Shown here: piece after piece, positions 15,412 to 24,594 of the stretch
How the letters are laid out: each line of letters opens with the position of its first letter
How positions within the stretch are numbered: position 1 is the stretch's first letter
Made by a program: the position numbers and the translations under genes
The notes under the pieces: generated by a model
Databases searched by the model: none
The model's input: only the letters and a program-made list of their open reading frames with translations
Told to the model about the DNA's origin: nothing
NCBI GenBank assembly: GCA_964473155.1
Contig: CAYYNT010000055.1
Span: forward strand, 1 to 30,245
Direction of reading: 5' to 3'
Length of the DNA stretch: 30,245 nt
Origin: JAJFUG01 sp964473155
GTDB taxonomy: Bacteria; Gemmatimonadota; Glassbacteria; GWA2-58-10

Positions 15412-17655
15412 ATGCGCCCAGCCATTTCTGTCCTTTTGACCTTTTCCTGTCTCCTTTTATTCGAATCAGCCGCTGCCGCGGGGATCAATTCCTTGCGCGA
15501 GCAAGGATTCAGCCTTATGCCCGCGCCGCAGAAAGTAAAGCTCGAACCTGGCCTGGCGGTGCTTGGCAGCGGCTGGTGCGTGGAAGCCTCGGCCGGGTGC
15601 GGAACCATACCCTTGAGCAGCCTGATCGACGGGGCGGAAAAACTTCATGGAGTTGTGTTCGCCGCCGCCGGTGACAACAAAATTCTCCTGACTGTCAGCC
15701 CCGGAGCTGTCTCCGGCGCGCCGAACTCCGAAACCTCTGCCCAGGCCTACCGGATTCGGATTACTCCGGAACGGGTCGAAATAACAGGCAACAGCCAGGC
15801 CGGGCTGTTCTACGGCGTGCAGAGCCTTCTTCAGCTCATGCGCCGGGACCCTAACGGCCACCTGATCCTGCCACGGGGTGAGATAATCGACTGGCCGGAC
15901 CTTCAATTGAGGGTGATGCACTGGGACACAAAGCACCACCAGAACCGCATGGAGACCATGAAACGCTATATCGACCAGGCGGCGTTCTTCAAGGCCAATG
16001 CGATCAGTTTCGAGATGGAGGACAAGTACGAGTACCCGCGCCATCCGGTAATAGGAGCGCCCGGAGCTTACACCAGGGCCGAGATGGCCGAGCTTACCCG
16101 CTACGCACTGGAGCGCTATATCCAGATAATACCGAACGTGCAGGCCCCGGCGCACATGACTTTCGTGCTCAAGCACCCGGAGTTCGCCCACCTGCGCAGC
16201 GACAGCTCCAACTACCAGGCCTGCATGTGCGATGAGGAGGCGATCCGCCTGATCCTGGACATGTACCAGGACATGATCGACGCCACGCCCGGCGTGGAGT
16301 ATTTCCATGTCTCCACCGATGAGGTCTACTACGCCGGTATCTGCGACAAATGCCAGAAAAAACGTCCTTATAACGAGATCAACCGCAGCCTGTTCTGGGT
16401 GGAGTATGTCAACCGGGTGCATGCCTGGATGACAGAGCGCGGCCGCAAAGTCCTCTGCTGGGTGGAATACCCGCTTCTGACAAAGGACATAGGGCTTTTG
16501 CCGCGCGGCATAATAGACGCTATCACCGGGCCGTACCGTGAGCCGGACTGGATCGCCGCCCAGAACAAGGCCGGGATAGGCCAGATGGCCTACACATCGA
16601 TGCAGGGCGCTGAATGGCTGTTCCCAGACTATTTCACGCTCAAGGGAAATGGCCAGTCGATCCAGGGGCGGATGCGGGACGCGGTGAACACTCCGGAGCT
16701 GACCCGCCGCGCCGGGACGAAAAACCTGATGGGCAGTTTCTGCGCCGCCTGGGATGACGCCGGCCTTCACGATGAGACATTCTGGCTGGGTTGGGCCGCG
16801 GTCACGGCCTACGGCTGGAACATGCACGGACCATCCGAGGCCCAGGCCGAGGCGGATTTCTTCGACGCTTTCTACGGCCCCGGCTGCACGGTGGACATGC
16901 GCGAGGTTTACTGTCAGCTCGAAATTCAGGCCCGCTATTACGAGAACCTCTGGGACATGATCTGGTCGAAAGAGCGCGGACCGGCTTACGGCTACTCGGG
17001 CGGCAAGCGGCCTATCACGCGTCAGGACGAGACTCTTTCCCTTCCGGGTTTACCCTCCGGCGATTCACTGCCCTCGGGACGGTCATTTTCCGAAAAAAAC
17101 AAAACAAAAATTGAGACAGCCCTGGAACTGCAACCGGCCAACGAGCGGCTTCAGCACCTTATTGTCCGCGCCATGGGCGAAACCGGCCGCAACCGCTACA
17201 ACCTGGAAGTGCTGCTCTCAATCGCCGCGCTGGAGGGATACGCGATCCGGACGATGATAGACCTGAGCCGGGCCGAGGACTTTCTGGCGCAGGCCGCCCA
17301 GGCCTCGTCCAGCGGTGAGCACGCCAGGGCGGTCAACCTGATGGTCGAGGCGGGCAACCTGGTCACCGCGAACATCGAGGACCGGGAAACAATGTGGCGG
17401 GATTTTGTCATGGTCTGGGAGAAAGCACGTTTCCCGAAAAACGAGGACAGGGATGGACGGAAGTTCCTGCATGTTATGGACGATGTAAAGGACCATTTCG
17501 CCGACCGGCGCCGCGGTCTTGATTACATGATAGCCCCGTTCCAGCGCATGGACCTGCCCGGCTGGCGCAAAGCCCTGGGACAAAGCATAACGGATTATGC
17601 GGCAAGGCATAAAGTCCCGGTGGCCGGTCTGGCCGAGGTCCGTCTGGAGGATTAG
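15412..17655 (+). CDS. Secreted GH20-like glycosidase, paralogue 1
   Basis: 747 residues. Signal peptide 1-23 (ending ESAAAA). The next ~140 residues form a GH20b-type N-terminal domain, starting FSLMPAPQKV and ending in the LFYGVQSLLQLM helix. A TIM-barrel follows with a catalytic Asp-Glu pair at D303-E304 in FHVSTDEVYY, the position of H-x-G-G-D-E in hexosaminidases. The histidine is kept but the GG is replaced by ST. ICDKCQKK, with a CxxC pair, follows directly. The C-terminal ~200 residues are helical. GH20 enzymes release beta-linked N-acetylhexosamines with substrate-assisted catalysis. Substrate here is unknown because the active-site surroundings are divergent. The ATG at 15412 has GCGGAG upstream; an in-frame ATG at 15355 lacks one and would mask the signal peptide. 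Confidence 0.85.
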   Translation: MRPAISVLLTFSCLLLFESAAAAGINSLREQGFSLMPAPQKVKLEPGLAVLGSGWCVEASAGCGTIPLSSLIDGAEKLHGVVFAAAGDNKILLTVSPGAVSGAPNSETSAQAYRIRITPERVEITGNSQAGLFYGVQSLLQLMRRDPNGHLILPRGEIIDWPDLQLRVMHWDTKHHQNRMETMKRYIDQAAFFKANAISFEMEDKYEYPRHPVIGAPGAYTRAEMAELTRYALERYIQIIPNVQAPAHMTFVLKHPEFAHLRSDSSNYQACMCDEEAIRLILDMYQDMIDATPGVEYFHVSTDEVYYAGICDKCQKKRPYNEINRSLFWVEYVNRVHAWMTERGRKVLCWVEYPLLTKDIGLLPRGIIDAITGPYREPDWIAAQNKAGIGQMAYTSMQGAEWLFPDYFTLKGNGQSIQGRMRDAVNTPELTRRAGTKNLMGSFCAAWDDAGLHDETFWLGWAAVTAYGWNMHGPSEAQAEADFFDAFYGPGCTVDMREVYCQLEIQARYYENLWDMIWSKERGPAYGYSGGKRPITRQDETLSLPGLPSGDSLPSGRSFSEKNKTKIETALELQPANERLQHLIVRAMGETGRNRYNLEVLLSIAALEGYAIRTMIDLSRAEDFLAQAAQASSSGEHARAVNLMVEAGNLVTANIEDRETMWRDFVMVWEKARFPKNEDRDGRKFLHVMDDVKDHFADRRRGLDYMIAPFQRMDLPGWRKALGQSITDYAARHKVPVAGLAEVRLED

Positions 17656-17812
17656 CGTCTGCCCGGCCGGGCCGCCCGCAGCCACGTACAGACGGCATGG
17701 TATGCCGGGAAAATAGTTGTCCGAAGACGTGCGACTTATTAAAATCAGCCCAGATAATCAGCATACTTGTCCAGTCAATTTATCTTTCGATCCTCTAATC
17801 AGGAGAATCTCA

Positions 17813-20068
17813 ATGGGAAAAAAGATATTCACACTTGCGATTCTTACAGCCTTGATTCTTCCCTCCGCATCATTCTGCGCGGGAGCGCCAGATGGTTTTC
17901 TGAATCCGTTGCGCGCGCGCGGGTACAGCCTTATCCCGGCCCCTCAGCAGGTGGTGGAGCTTGGCGCGAAAGATGTCATCGTGGATTGCACCTGGGCTGT
18001 CGAATCACAGGCCGGTAAGGACGACATGGCCTGCCGCCGTCTGCTCCAGGGCGCCGGGGAACTGCATGGTCTGGCTTTCGATGGCTCCGGAAGCGGCAAG
18101 ATAATCCTTGCCGTGACTCCAGGTGCGGTCAAGGGAACGGATGATCCGGCGCTGAACGAGCAGGCTTATTCTCTTGAGGTAGCTCCCGGGCGGATACAGA
18201 TAACCGGCAATGCCCCGGCCGGACTGTTCTACGGAGTCCAGAGCCTGCTTCAGCTCCTGCGGCGCGACGGCGCCGGACGGCTCAAGGCCCCGGAATGCAC
18301 GATCCGTGACTGGCCCGCCCTCGAGCTGAGGTTCGTGCACTGGGACACCAAACACCACCAGTGCCGGATCGAAACCCTCAAGCGGCTGATCGACTGGCAT
18401 GCTTTCTTCAAGGTGAACGCCATCGCCTTTGAAATAGAGGACAAATACGAGTACCCGAGCCACCCGGTGATAGGCGCTCCGGGGGCCTACACCAAAGCCG
18501 AGATGATCGAGCTGTCCCGTTACGCAGCCGAGCGCCACATTCAGCTCGTGCCCGACCTTCAGGCCCCCTCGCACATGGCTTTCGCGCTCAAGCACAAGGA
18601 ATTCGAGCACCTGCGCAGCGACGGCAACAACTACCAGGTCTGCATGTGCGACCCCGAAGCGATCCGGCTGATCTTAGATCTTTACCAGGACCTGATCGAC
18701 GCCACGCCGGGGGTGAAATACTTCCTGGTCTCGACGGATGAGGTTTACTATGCAGGAATCTGTGACAAGTGCCAGAAAAAACGTCCTTACAACGAGGCCA
18801 ACCGCAGCCAGGCCTGGGTGGATTTCGTGAAGCAGGCCCATGCTTTCCTGTCCGAGCGTGGACGGCGGCAGATAAGCTGGGTCGAGTATCCCCTTCTGGC
18901 AAAAGATATCGCCCAGCTCCCGCCGGACCTGATCAACGGCGTCATGGGCAACGACACGGAGTTTCTGGCCGAACAGAAAAAGATCGGCATGCGCCAGTTG
19001 GCCTACAGCAGCACCCAGGGTTCCGAATTCCTTTTCCCGGACCATTTCCCGCTGACCGCGACCGGACGCGGCAGCGAGGGACGTCTTTATGAGATTTCGC
19101 GCACTGTGAGGGACGGCCTGGCGGGCGGACTGGCCAGCCCTGTCGGCTCGTTCGCCGCGGCCTGGGATGATTCCGGCCTGCACGAGGAATGTTTCCACCT
19201 GGGCTGGGCCACGGTGACTCAGTATGCCTGGAATCCCTCGGGGGTGACAGTCGAGCAGAATGTGGCGGACTTCATGGACGTGTTCTATGGCCCCGGCAGC
19301 CCGGACATGACCGAGGTTTACAGGTTGCTGATACAGGGAGCGCGCTTCTTCGAGCGCGGCTGGGATGAGGTCACCAGCACCGAGCGCGGCCCGGGATATG
19401 GCAACTCGTGGGGCAAGGGAGTTGGAACGCGCCGCACGGATGAAGTGCTCAGCCTGCCTGAAATACCCTCTCCCGGCACGCTCGATCTTCCTGCCGCTTT
19501 CGGCGAGAAATACGCCGGACTGATCAAAGAGGCCGGCCGACAGAAACTCCTGAACGATGGCCTTCTGGAAAAGCTTACCCGTTACAGCGGCCAGGTCGAG
19601 CGCAACCGCTACAACCTGGAGGTTTATCTTTCGATCGCCTATCTGGAGCGCTACTTCATCCGCACTGTGCTTACCTTGAACGAGGCCGAGGAATCGATGC
19701 TGCGTGCCTATCAGTCAGCGGCGGACAACAAGCCGGCCGAAGCGGTTGGCAACCTGACTGAAGCCAGCCGCAAGGTGGGTTCCCTTATCGCCTGGAGCGA
19801 CTGGATGTGGAAAAACCTTAACGCCACCTGGGAGAAAAGCCGCTTCGAAAAAGGCCGCAGTGTGGATGGGCGCAAGTTCGTGCATGTGCTGGATGACGTG
19901 AAGGACCACTGGGCCGACCGCCGGGCCGGGCTGGACTACATGATCGCCCCGTTCCAGCGCATGGACATACCCGGCTGGCGGGAACGGTTGAATGCCCGGA
20001 TCAGGGAATACGCCGCCGCGCACAAGGTCCCAGTGGCTGGTCTGACCGAGGCCCGTCTGGAGGATTGA
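17813..20068 (+). CDS. Secreted GH20-like glycosidase, paralogue 2
   Basis: 751 residues, co-linear with the preceding gene and 157 bases downstream of it. Signal peptide 1-23 (ending SFCAGA). The N-terminal GH20b-type domain starts YSLIPAPQQV. The catalytic pair is D309-E310 in FLVSTDEVYY, so the histidine retained in paralogue 1 is leucine here. The block EDKYEYP...HPVIGAPGAYT, the CDKCQKKRPYNE stretch and the C-terminal LDYMIAPFQRMD are nearly identical between the two. They are a tandem duplication, diverged in the N-terminal domain and in the loops after the barrel. AGGAG lies seven bases before the ATG at 17813; an in-frame upstream ATG at 17717 has no ribosome site. The leucine change may alter specificity. 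Confidence 0.85.
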   Translation: MGKKIFTLAILTALILPSASFCAGAPDGFLNPLRARGYSLIPAPQQVVELGAKDVIVDCTWAVESQAGKDDMACRRLLQGAGELHGLAFDGSGSGKIILAVTPGAVKGTDDPALNEQAYSLEVAPGRIQITGNAPAGLFYGVQSLLQLLRRDGAGRLKAPECTIRDWPALELRFVHWDTKHHQCRIETLKRLIDWHAFFKVNAIAFEIEDKYEYPSHPVIGAPGAYTKAEMIELSRYAAERHIQLVPDLQAPSHMAFALKHKEFEHLRSDGNNYQVCMCDPEAIRLILDLYQDLIDATPGVKYFLVSTDEVYYAGICDKCQKKRPYNEANRSQAWVDFVKQAHAFLSERGRRQISWVEYPLLAKDIAQLPPDLINGVMGNDTEFLAEQKKIGMRQLAYSSTQGSEFLFPDHFPLTATGRGSEGRLYEISRTVRDGLAGGLASPVGSFAAAWDDSGLHEECFHLGWATVTQYAWNPSGVTVEQNVADFMDVFYGPGSPDMTEVYRLLIQGARFFERGWDEVTSTERGPGYGNSWGKGVGTRRTDEVLSLPEIPSPGTLDLPAAFGEKYAGLIKEAGRQKLLNDGLLEKLTRYSGQVERNRYNLEVYLSIAYLERYFIRTVLTLNEAEESMLRAYQSAADNKPAEAVGNLTEASRKVGSLIAWSDWMWKNLNATWEKSRFEKGRSVDGRKFVHVLDDVKDHWADRRAGLDYMIAPFQRMDIPGWRERLNARIREYAAAHKVPVAGLTEARLED

Positions 20069-20370
20069 CTGTATTTTTAATGGGCATAACTTCAGCGGGG
20101 TCATATCTATATGGCCCCGCTGAGGTGAAAGCTCAAAAACTATTTAGCCATCCTTTCGATTTGCCCCTTTCATTCATTTCTTTTTTCCCTTTACAATGCA
20201 TTTCACTCTTGACATATTGTTCGTAAAGGAAACTATATCTCGCACCAAATCCAAAGAGATATTAGACCTCTGATAATTTCAAAACTGCCGTCCAGCCTGA
20301 TATTCCTGCATCCTTTCCTCTGTGTAAGCAAGGGATAGAATTGTTAACGGTTAATTCGGATGGAGAAAAG
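20069..20370 (+). other. Intergenic region with hairpin and weak promoter
   Basis: TCAGCGGGGTCAT (20092-20104) pairs with ATGGCCCCGCTGA (20111-20123) with one T-G wobble around a 6-base loop. This is a strong hairpin 23 bases after the GH20-like stop, but it lacks a T tract, so it may stabilise the transcript end rather than terminate it. TTGACA at 20209-20214 with TATATC 19 bases later is a possible promoter for the barrel-protein gene. The rest is AT-rich without coding potential. Confidence 0.5.
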
Positions 20371-21099
20371 ATGCGACGCAATGCGATCAGCTTTATCCTT
20401 CTTGCCGCCCTTTACCTGCCGCTGACAGCCCGCGCAGGCAGTCTCGAACTTGGCGCCTGGCCGCAGTTCGGCATGCAGATGAACAATCCGGTGATAATCG
20501 TCAACGACTATACTGGTTTGGGACTGGCCACGCGGCTGGGTTACGAGTTCAGCGAAGAACAGATTTTCCGGCCCGTATTTTTTGGTGAATTCAGTTTCAT
20601 GAGCTTCGGCACCGAGCACTGGTATGTACCTCTCTCCGCGGCAGAGGATAACGTGTTCTGCGATGTCAACAGCCAGTACAGGATAACTTCATTCTGCCCG
20701 GGATTAGCCCTTAACATGCACCTGGGAAGCATCCGTCCTTACGGCGAGATTTTCGGTGGCCCGGCCTATTTCACCATCCTCAACCGCTTTGACAATTACC
20801 GCTGGACGGGTGCGCCTCTTGATCAAACCGAGGACTTCAGCCATCTGAGCTATATCTTGTCAATGGGCGGCGGCCTGAAATTCATGCTCTGGCAGGCGCT
20901 GGGGAAGGATTCCGGTTCAGCGTTGAAAGACATGGCCATCGACCTGAAATTCACCTATCAGAGAAGCGGACAGAGCGATTTCATTGTCAAGCAGAACCTC
21001 AAACGTCCGGAATTGAACGGGCCGGTTCTGTTCGAGAAATCCAACTCCTGTCTTGACATGCTCCAGTTCCGCTTTGGGGCGTCTTTCCGTATGCTTTGA
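20371..21099 (+). CDS. Candidate outer-membrane beta-barrel protein
   Basis: 242 residues. A Sec signal peptide is present (MRRNAISF, hydrophobic core, ending TARAG). The mature part is rich in alternating hydrophobic/aromatic residues and glycines (for example LATRLGYEF, ALNMHLGSIRPYGEIFGG, YILSMGGGLKFML) and ends FRFGASFRML, the pattern of an outer-membrane barrel with a hydrophobic/aromatic C-terminal strand. No specific family is recognised. GGAGAAAAG precedes the ATG at 20371; the in-frame start at 20341 lacks a ribosome site. An intrinsic terminator follows, so it looks like an independent unit. Confidence 0.72.
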   Translation: MRRNAISFILLAALYLPLTARAGSLELGAWPQFGMQMNNPVIIVNDYTGLGLATRLGYEFSEEQIFRPVFFGEFSFMSFGTEHWYVPLSAAEDNVFCDVNSQYRITSFCPGLALNMHLGSIRPYGEIFGGPAYFTILNRFDNYRWTGAPLDQTEDFSHLSYILSMGGGLKFMLWQALGKDSGSALKDMAIDLKFTYQRSGQSDFIVKQNLKRPELNGPVLFEKSNSCLDMLQFRFGASFRML

Positions 21100-21162
21100 G
21101 TCCGGTGCTGTTTATGCTGGTTGAATCCGGCTTGCGTATCGAAGTGGTGGAGGCTACTATTG

Positions 21163-21198
21163 TCCCTCCCCGGAAAGGCCCGGCGGAGGGATTTTTAT
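21163..21198 (+). terminator. Intrinsic terminator after the barrel-protein gene
   Basis: TCCCTCC (21163-21169) pairs with GGAGGGA (21185-21191), with an inner CCGG/CCGG extension. TTTTT follows at once (21192-21196). It separates the barrel gene from the MFS gene 18 bases later. Confidence 0.82.
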
Positions 21199-21215
21199 AA
21201 AAGCAGAGGGGCGGG

Positions 21216-22466
21216 ATGAGTCTCAACGGAATGACAGCAACCGCGGACGTTATCGAAAACGACCCGGACAGCCGGAATTATCCGTATGAAAAGCGGGTGA
21301 TATTCTTCACCAGCCTGGGACACGGGATGCTGCACTTTTTCGAGCTTATCTACGCCGGCGTTTTGACCCTTCTGATTGCACATTTCAACCTCTCGCTGGC
21401 CGAGGCGGGAGCGCTGGTGTTTCCCTATATCCTGATGCTCGGCCTCGGGAGCTTCCCCGGCGGGCTTCTGGCCGACAGATGGGACATCTACAAGGTTTTT
21501 CTTCTTTTCCTGTTCGGCACGTCAGTCTCGGCCCTTCTGGCCGGGCTCAGCCGCTCGATATGGACGCTGGCCCTGTCGCTCGGCCTGATGGGTCTGTTCG
21601 GCAGCCTGTATCATCCCTCGGGACTGGCCCTGATTTCGATGGGAGTGCGGCGCAAGGGTTTCGTAATGGGCCTTCACGGAGTGTTCGGCAGCATCGGGCT
21701 GGCGATATCGCCGTTCTTGGCCGGGTTGCTCGGGGAGAAGTTCGGCTGGCAGACCGCGTTTTTCGTGCCCGCGGCGGCCGGTTTTTTCGCCGGAGTGATC
21801 TGCCTGTTTTTCCCGGTTAGAATTTCTCATCATACAATCACTCAGACCTCTGCGCCGGACGGAGCGGAGAATGGGGGACAACCGCAGACCTCCAACCGCC
21901 CCTTCCTTTTCTGGCTCTATCTGATCATGATAATCACCGGACTGGTCTACCGCGGCCTGATGACCTATCTGCCCAAGCACCTGGGTGAGAACGTGCCTGT
22001 CACCTGGACAAGCACGGTGATCGCAGGCGGTCTGTTCACCAGCCTGGCACTTCTGGCAGGGAGCATAGGCCAGTTGTGGGGCGGGCACGTCTCCGACCGT
22101 TACAGCCCGTGCAAGGTCTATGTGCGGCTGGTGCCGTTCTGGGGCCCTCTTCTTCTGCTCACCGTGATACTGGGCGGCTGGCCGCTCGTGCTGATGTTAG
22201 CCGTGTTTTTTGTCGTATTTTTCAGCGGACAGCCGATAGAAAACCAGATGTTAGCCCTGGCCACTCCACCCCGCCTGCGCAGCACCGGCTATGGTATCAA
22301 GTTCGGGCTGAACCTGGGTCTGGGGGCGCTGGCCGCGCCGGTGCTCGGCCTGGTCGGAGACCGCTGGGGCATGGAATGGATTTTCTACTGCATCGCCGGT
22401 ACACTTTTCATATCGGCCATCCTTTCACAAAGGCTCAGGAAATTCAAGACCTGTACATACAACTGA
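21216..22466 (+). CDS. MFS transporter (fosmidomycin-resistance-like branch)
   Basis: 416 residues with about twelve transmembrane helices and a hydrophilic central loop (residues ~205-230). The first helix HGMLHFFELIYAGVL, the GSLYHPSGLALIS segment and the GGLLADRW loop resemble the Fsr-like MFS branch. The second half has the matching GGHVSDRYSPCK loop. Members export small molecules or import sugars and organic acids, and the substrate cannot be inferred. The ATG at 21216 is preceded by GAGGGG. It starts soon after the terminator and may be driven from a promoter in the short gap or by read-through. Confidence 0.88.
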   Translation: MSLNGMTATADVIENDPDSRNYPYEKRVIFFTSLGHGMLHFFELIYAGVLTLLIAHFNLSLAEAGALVFPYILMLGLGSFPGGLLADRWDIYKVFLLFLFGTSVSALLAGLSRSIWTLALSLGLMGLFGSLYHPSGLALISMGVRRKGFVMGLHGVFGSIGLAISPFLAGLLGEKFGWQTAFFVPAAAGFFAGVICLFFPVRISHHTITQTSAPDGAENGGQPQTSNRPFLFWLYLIMIITGLVYRGLMTYLPKHLGENVPVTWTSTVIAGGLFTSLALLAGSIGQLWGGHVSDRYSPCKVYVRLVPFWGPLLLLTVILGGWPLVLMLAVFFVVFFSGQPIENQMLALATPPRLRSTGYGIKFGLNLGLGALAAPVLGLVGDRWGMEWIFYCIAGTLFISAILSQRLRKFKTCTYN

Positions 22467-22553
22467 TCCGCCGGTTCCTGATTGCCTCCCCTGAATTCCC
22501 CGCCAGCCTGAACAGGTATTCTGTCTTGACTGTTGTCCCGAATCTGACCATCT

Positions 22554-22581
22554 TATGATCAGCAAACTATGATCAGCAAAC
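22554..22581 (+). repeat. Perfect 14-bp tandem repeat in the leader of the AKR-like genes
   Basis: TATGATCAGCAAAC occurs twice back to back (22554-22567 and 22568-22581), each containing TGATCA. It lies about 90 bases upstream of the start of the AKR-like gene. It could be an operator pair for a regulator or a recent replication-slippage duplication. Confidence 0.7.
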
Positions 22582-22672
22582 AAGGACTTCCCCTGATGAA
22601 CAGGGTATACGTCCGTCTCACCGGTTCAACGGAAACGAGAGCATCAATCTTTTTTGGCAGGAGATGGATTTC

Positions 22673-23527
22673 ATGAGCGAAACAACTGCCAGCGGTAGTC
22701 TGCCGAAAGTCTCTTTCGGCGATGTGGAAATCACCCGCCTGATCGTGGGCGGCAATCCCTTTGTCGCTAACAGCCATTTCACCGAGAAAATGAACCGCGA
22801 TATGGCGGAATACTATACCGCCGGGGAAATTGTCCGCACCCTGCACCGCTGCCAGGCGGCAGGAATCAACACGGTGCAGGCGCGCGGGGATTACCACCGT
22901 ATCCTGCATTATCTCGAGCTTTTCCGCCGCGAGGGCGGCCAGCTCAATTTCATCGCCCAGACCGCCAGCGAAATGAGCGACATTCACACCAACATCAAAG
23001 TGATAGCGGCTTTCGGCGCAGCGGGAATCTATTTTCACGGCACCCGGACCGACCAGCTCTGGCGCGAGGGGAAAATCGATTCCGCGCGCGATTACCTCAA
23101 GACCATGCGCGATTGCGGCATACGGGTCGGCCTGGCCACGCACATGCCCGAGGTTTTCGATTACGTGGAGAGCAAGGGCTGGGACATCGATTTCTACATG
23201 GTCCCGTTCTACAACATAGCGCGCAATCCACGCGAGAGCGCCGTGGTCACAGGGCGTTTCGAGGTGGAGGAATTCGACGAGGCCGACCCGCCGGTGTTCT
23301 GCCGCTTTATCCGTTCCACCAGAAAACAGTGCCTGGCCTATAAGGTCCTGGGGGCAGGACGGGCCTGCGGCAGCCAGGAAGCGGTCCGGGAGCGTCTGCG
23401 CTGGACATACGCCAGTATAAAACCCCAGGACTGCGTGGTTTTAGGGATGTTCCCCAAGTACATCGACCAGCCGAATCTCAATGCCGGATATGCCATTGAG
23501 GCGATCCGCGCCGCCGGTCAGTCTTGA
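22673..23527 (+). CDS. AKR-like TIM-barrel protein, cytoplasmic paralogue
   Basis: 284 residues, no signal peptide. The sequence follows the aldo/keto reductase pattern: ITRLIVGGNPF at the first strand, AGINTVQARGDY where AKRs have GINxxDTAxxYG, NFIAQT where they have the lysine-bearing strand, YFHG for the conserved histidine, MRDCGIRVGLATH for GKVRxIGVSNH, and VPFYN. The catalytic Asp position is Q69 and the lysine position is threonine. Tyr and His are kept, so reductase activity by the classical tetrad is unlikely. This is my alignment by eye. The ATG at 22673 has AGGAG nine bases upstream; an ATG at 22664 abuts it. It is a tandem paralogue of the next gene. Confidence 0.75.
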   Translation: MSETTASGSLPKVSFGDVEITRLIVGGNPFVANSHFTEKMNRDMAEYYTAGEIVRTLHRCQAAGINTVQARGDYHRILHYLELFRREGGQLNFIAQTASEMSDIHTNIKVIAAFGAAGIYFHGTRTDQLWREGKIDSARDYLKTMRDCGIRVGLATHMPEVFDYVESKGWDIDFYMVPFYNIARNPRESAVVTGRFEVEEFDEADPPVFCRFIRSTRKQCLAYKVLGAGRACGSQEAVRERLRWTYASIKPQDCVVLGMFPKYIDQPNLNAGYAIEAIRAAGQS

Positions 23528-23600
23528 CACTGAAGCATATGTGCATCGGATGACGTTATATTTTTATTACCGTCCTCTGCCCTCTTGCAAGGAGGCAACC

Positions 23601-24557
23601 GTGACTCCCTCCCGCCGTCAGTTCGTAAGCCGCCTCGCCTCCGGCGCTCTCGGCTCGATTGCCCTCGGTTCCCTGGCGCAGGATGCCGCCGCGGCCGTGG
23701 ATAAAAACACGGATATGGAAAAAACGGCCCTTCCAACGGTCCAGTTTGGCGATCACCGGATAACCCGGCTGATCGTAGGCGGCAATCCGTTCGTGGCGAA
23801 CAGCCATTTCTCGAAGGAAATGAACGATGACATGCGGGACTATTTCACTCCCGAGCAGGTAGTCAGGACTCTGCAAAGATGTGAGGCGGCCGGGATAAAC
23901 ACCTTCCAGGGACGCGGCGACTACCACCGGGTGCTGCACTGGCTGGAGCTGTTCCGCCGCGAGGGCGGGAAACTCAATTTCATCGCACAGACCGCCAGCG
24001 AGATGCACGACATCCACCAGAACATCCGGATTATCGCCGCCCACGGCGCGATCGCCACCTATTTCCACGGCAGCATGAGCGACAGGCTCTGGCAGGAGGG
24101 ACGGATCGACGAGGCCAGGGAATACCTGAAAACCATCCGCGACACAGGGGTGCGGGTGGGTTTCGCCTCGCACATCCCCGAAGTGTTCGAATATGTTGAG
24201 AGCAAAGGCTGGGATCTGGATTTCTACATGGTCCCGTTCTACAACCTGTCGCGCAAACCAGCGCCCAACGCGGCCACCGGCGGGGCCTACGCGGATGAGG
24301 TTTTCAGCGAGGAAGACCCTCCTGTGTTCTGCCGCTTCATCCGCTCCACGCAAAAACAGGTCCTGGCGTACAAGGTTCTCGCCGCCTGCCGTCAGTGCTC
24401 CACGCAGGAGACAGTGCGTGCGCGGCTGGCCTGGACCTATGCCAATATCAAGCCCGGCGACTGCGTGGTGCTGGGCATGTTCGACAAATATCAGGACCAG
24501 CCGCCGCTGAATGTCCGCTATGCGGTTGAGGCGATCCGGGCGGCGTCACGCGGCTGA
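23601..24557 (+). CDS. AKR-like TIM-barrel protein with Tat signal, exported paralogue
   Basis: 318 residues, starting at GTG 23601 with AAGGAGG five bases upstream. The N-terminus is a twin-arginine signal (SRRQFV at 4-9, then an alanine/glycine/leucine-rich stretch ending DAAAAV). The remaining ~280 residues align end to end with the preceding protein, including the degenerate sites: GINTFQGRGDY (Q103 for the catalytic Asp), NFIAQT (no Lys), YFHG (H156). Tat export suggests a prefolded protein, possibly holding a cofactor. Substrate and reaction are unknown. It is followed 37 bases later by a Gfo/Idh/MocA gene and is probably co-transcribed with it. Confidence 0.78.
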   Translation: MTPSRRQFVSRLASGALGSIALGSLAQDAAAAVDKNTDMEKTALPTVQFGDHRITRLIVGGNPFVANSHFSKEMNDDMRDYFTPEQVVRTLQRCEAAGINTFQGRGDYHRVLHWLELFRREGGKLNFIAQTASEMHDIHQNIRIIAAHGAIATYFHGSMSDRLWQEGRIDEAREYLKTIRDTGVRVGFASHIPEVFEYVESKGWDLDFYMVPFYNLSRKPAPNAATGGAYADEVFSEEDPPVFCRFIRSTQKQVLAYKVLAACRQCSTQETVRARLAWTYANIKPGDCVVLGMFDKYQDQPPLNVRYAVEAIRAASRG

Positions 24558-24594
24558 AAGCCATGAAATGTTTAGGCAGAAACGGAGAAACGGG

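Noticed and set aside
15466..16827. 453-codon open frame antisense to GH20-like paralogue 1
   Set aside because: It covers the conserved barrel on the opposite strand. No family resemblance and no ribosome site.
17656..17690. GC-rich CCCGGCCGGGC palindrome after GH20-like paralogue 1
   Set aside because: The stem is short and there is no T tract; it is not a convincing terminator.
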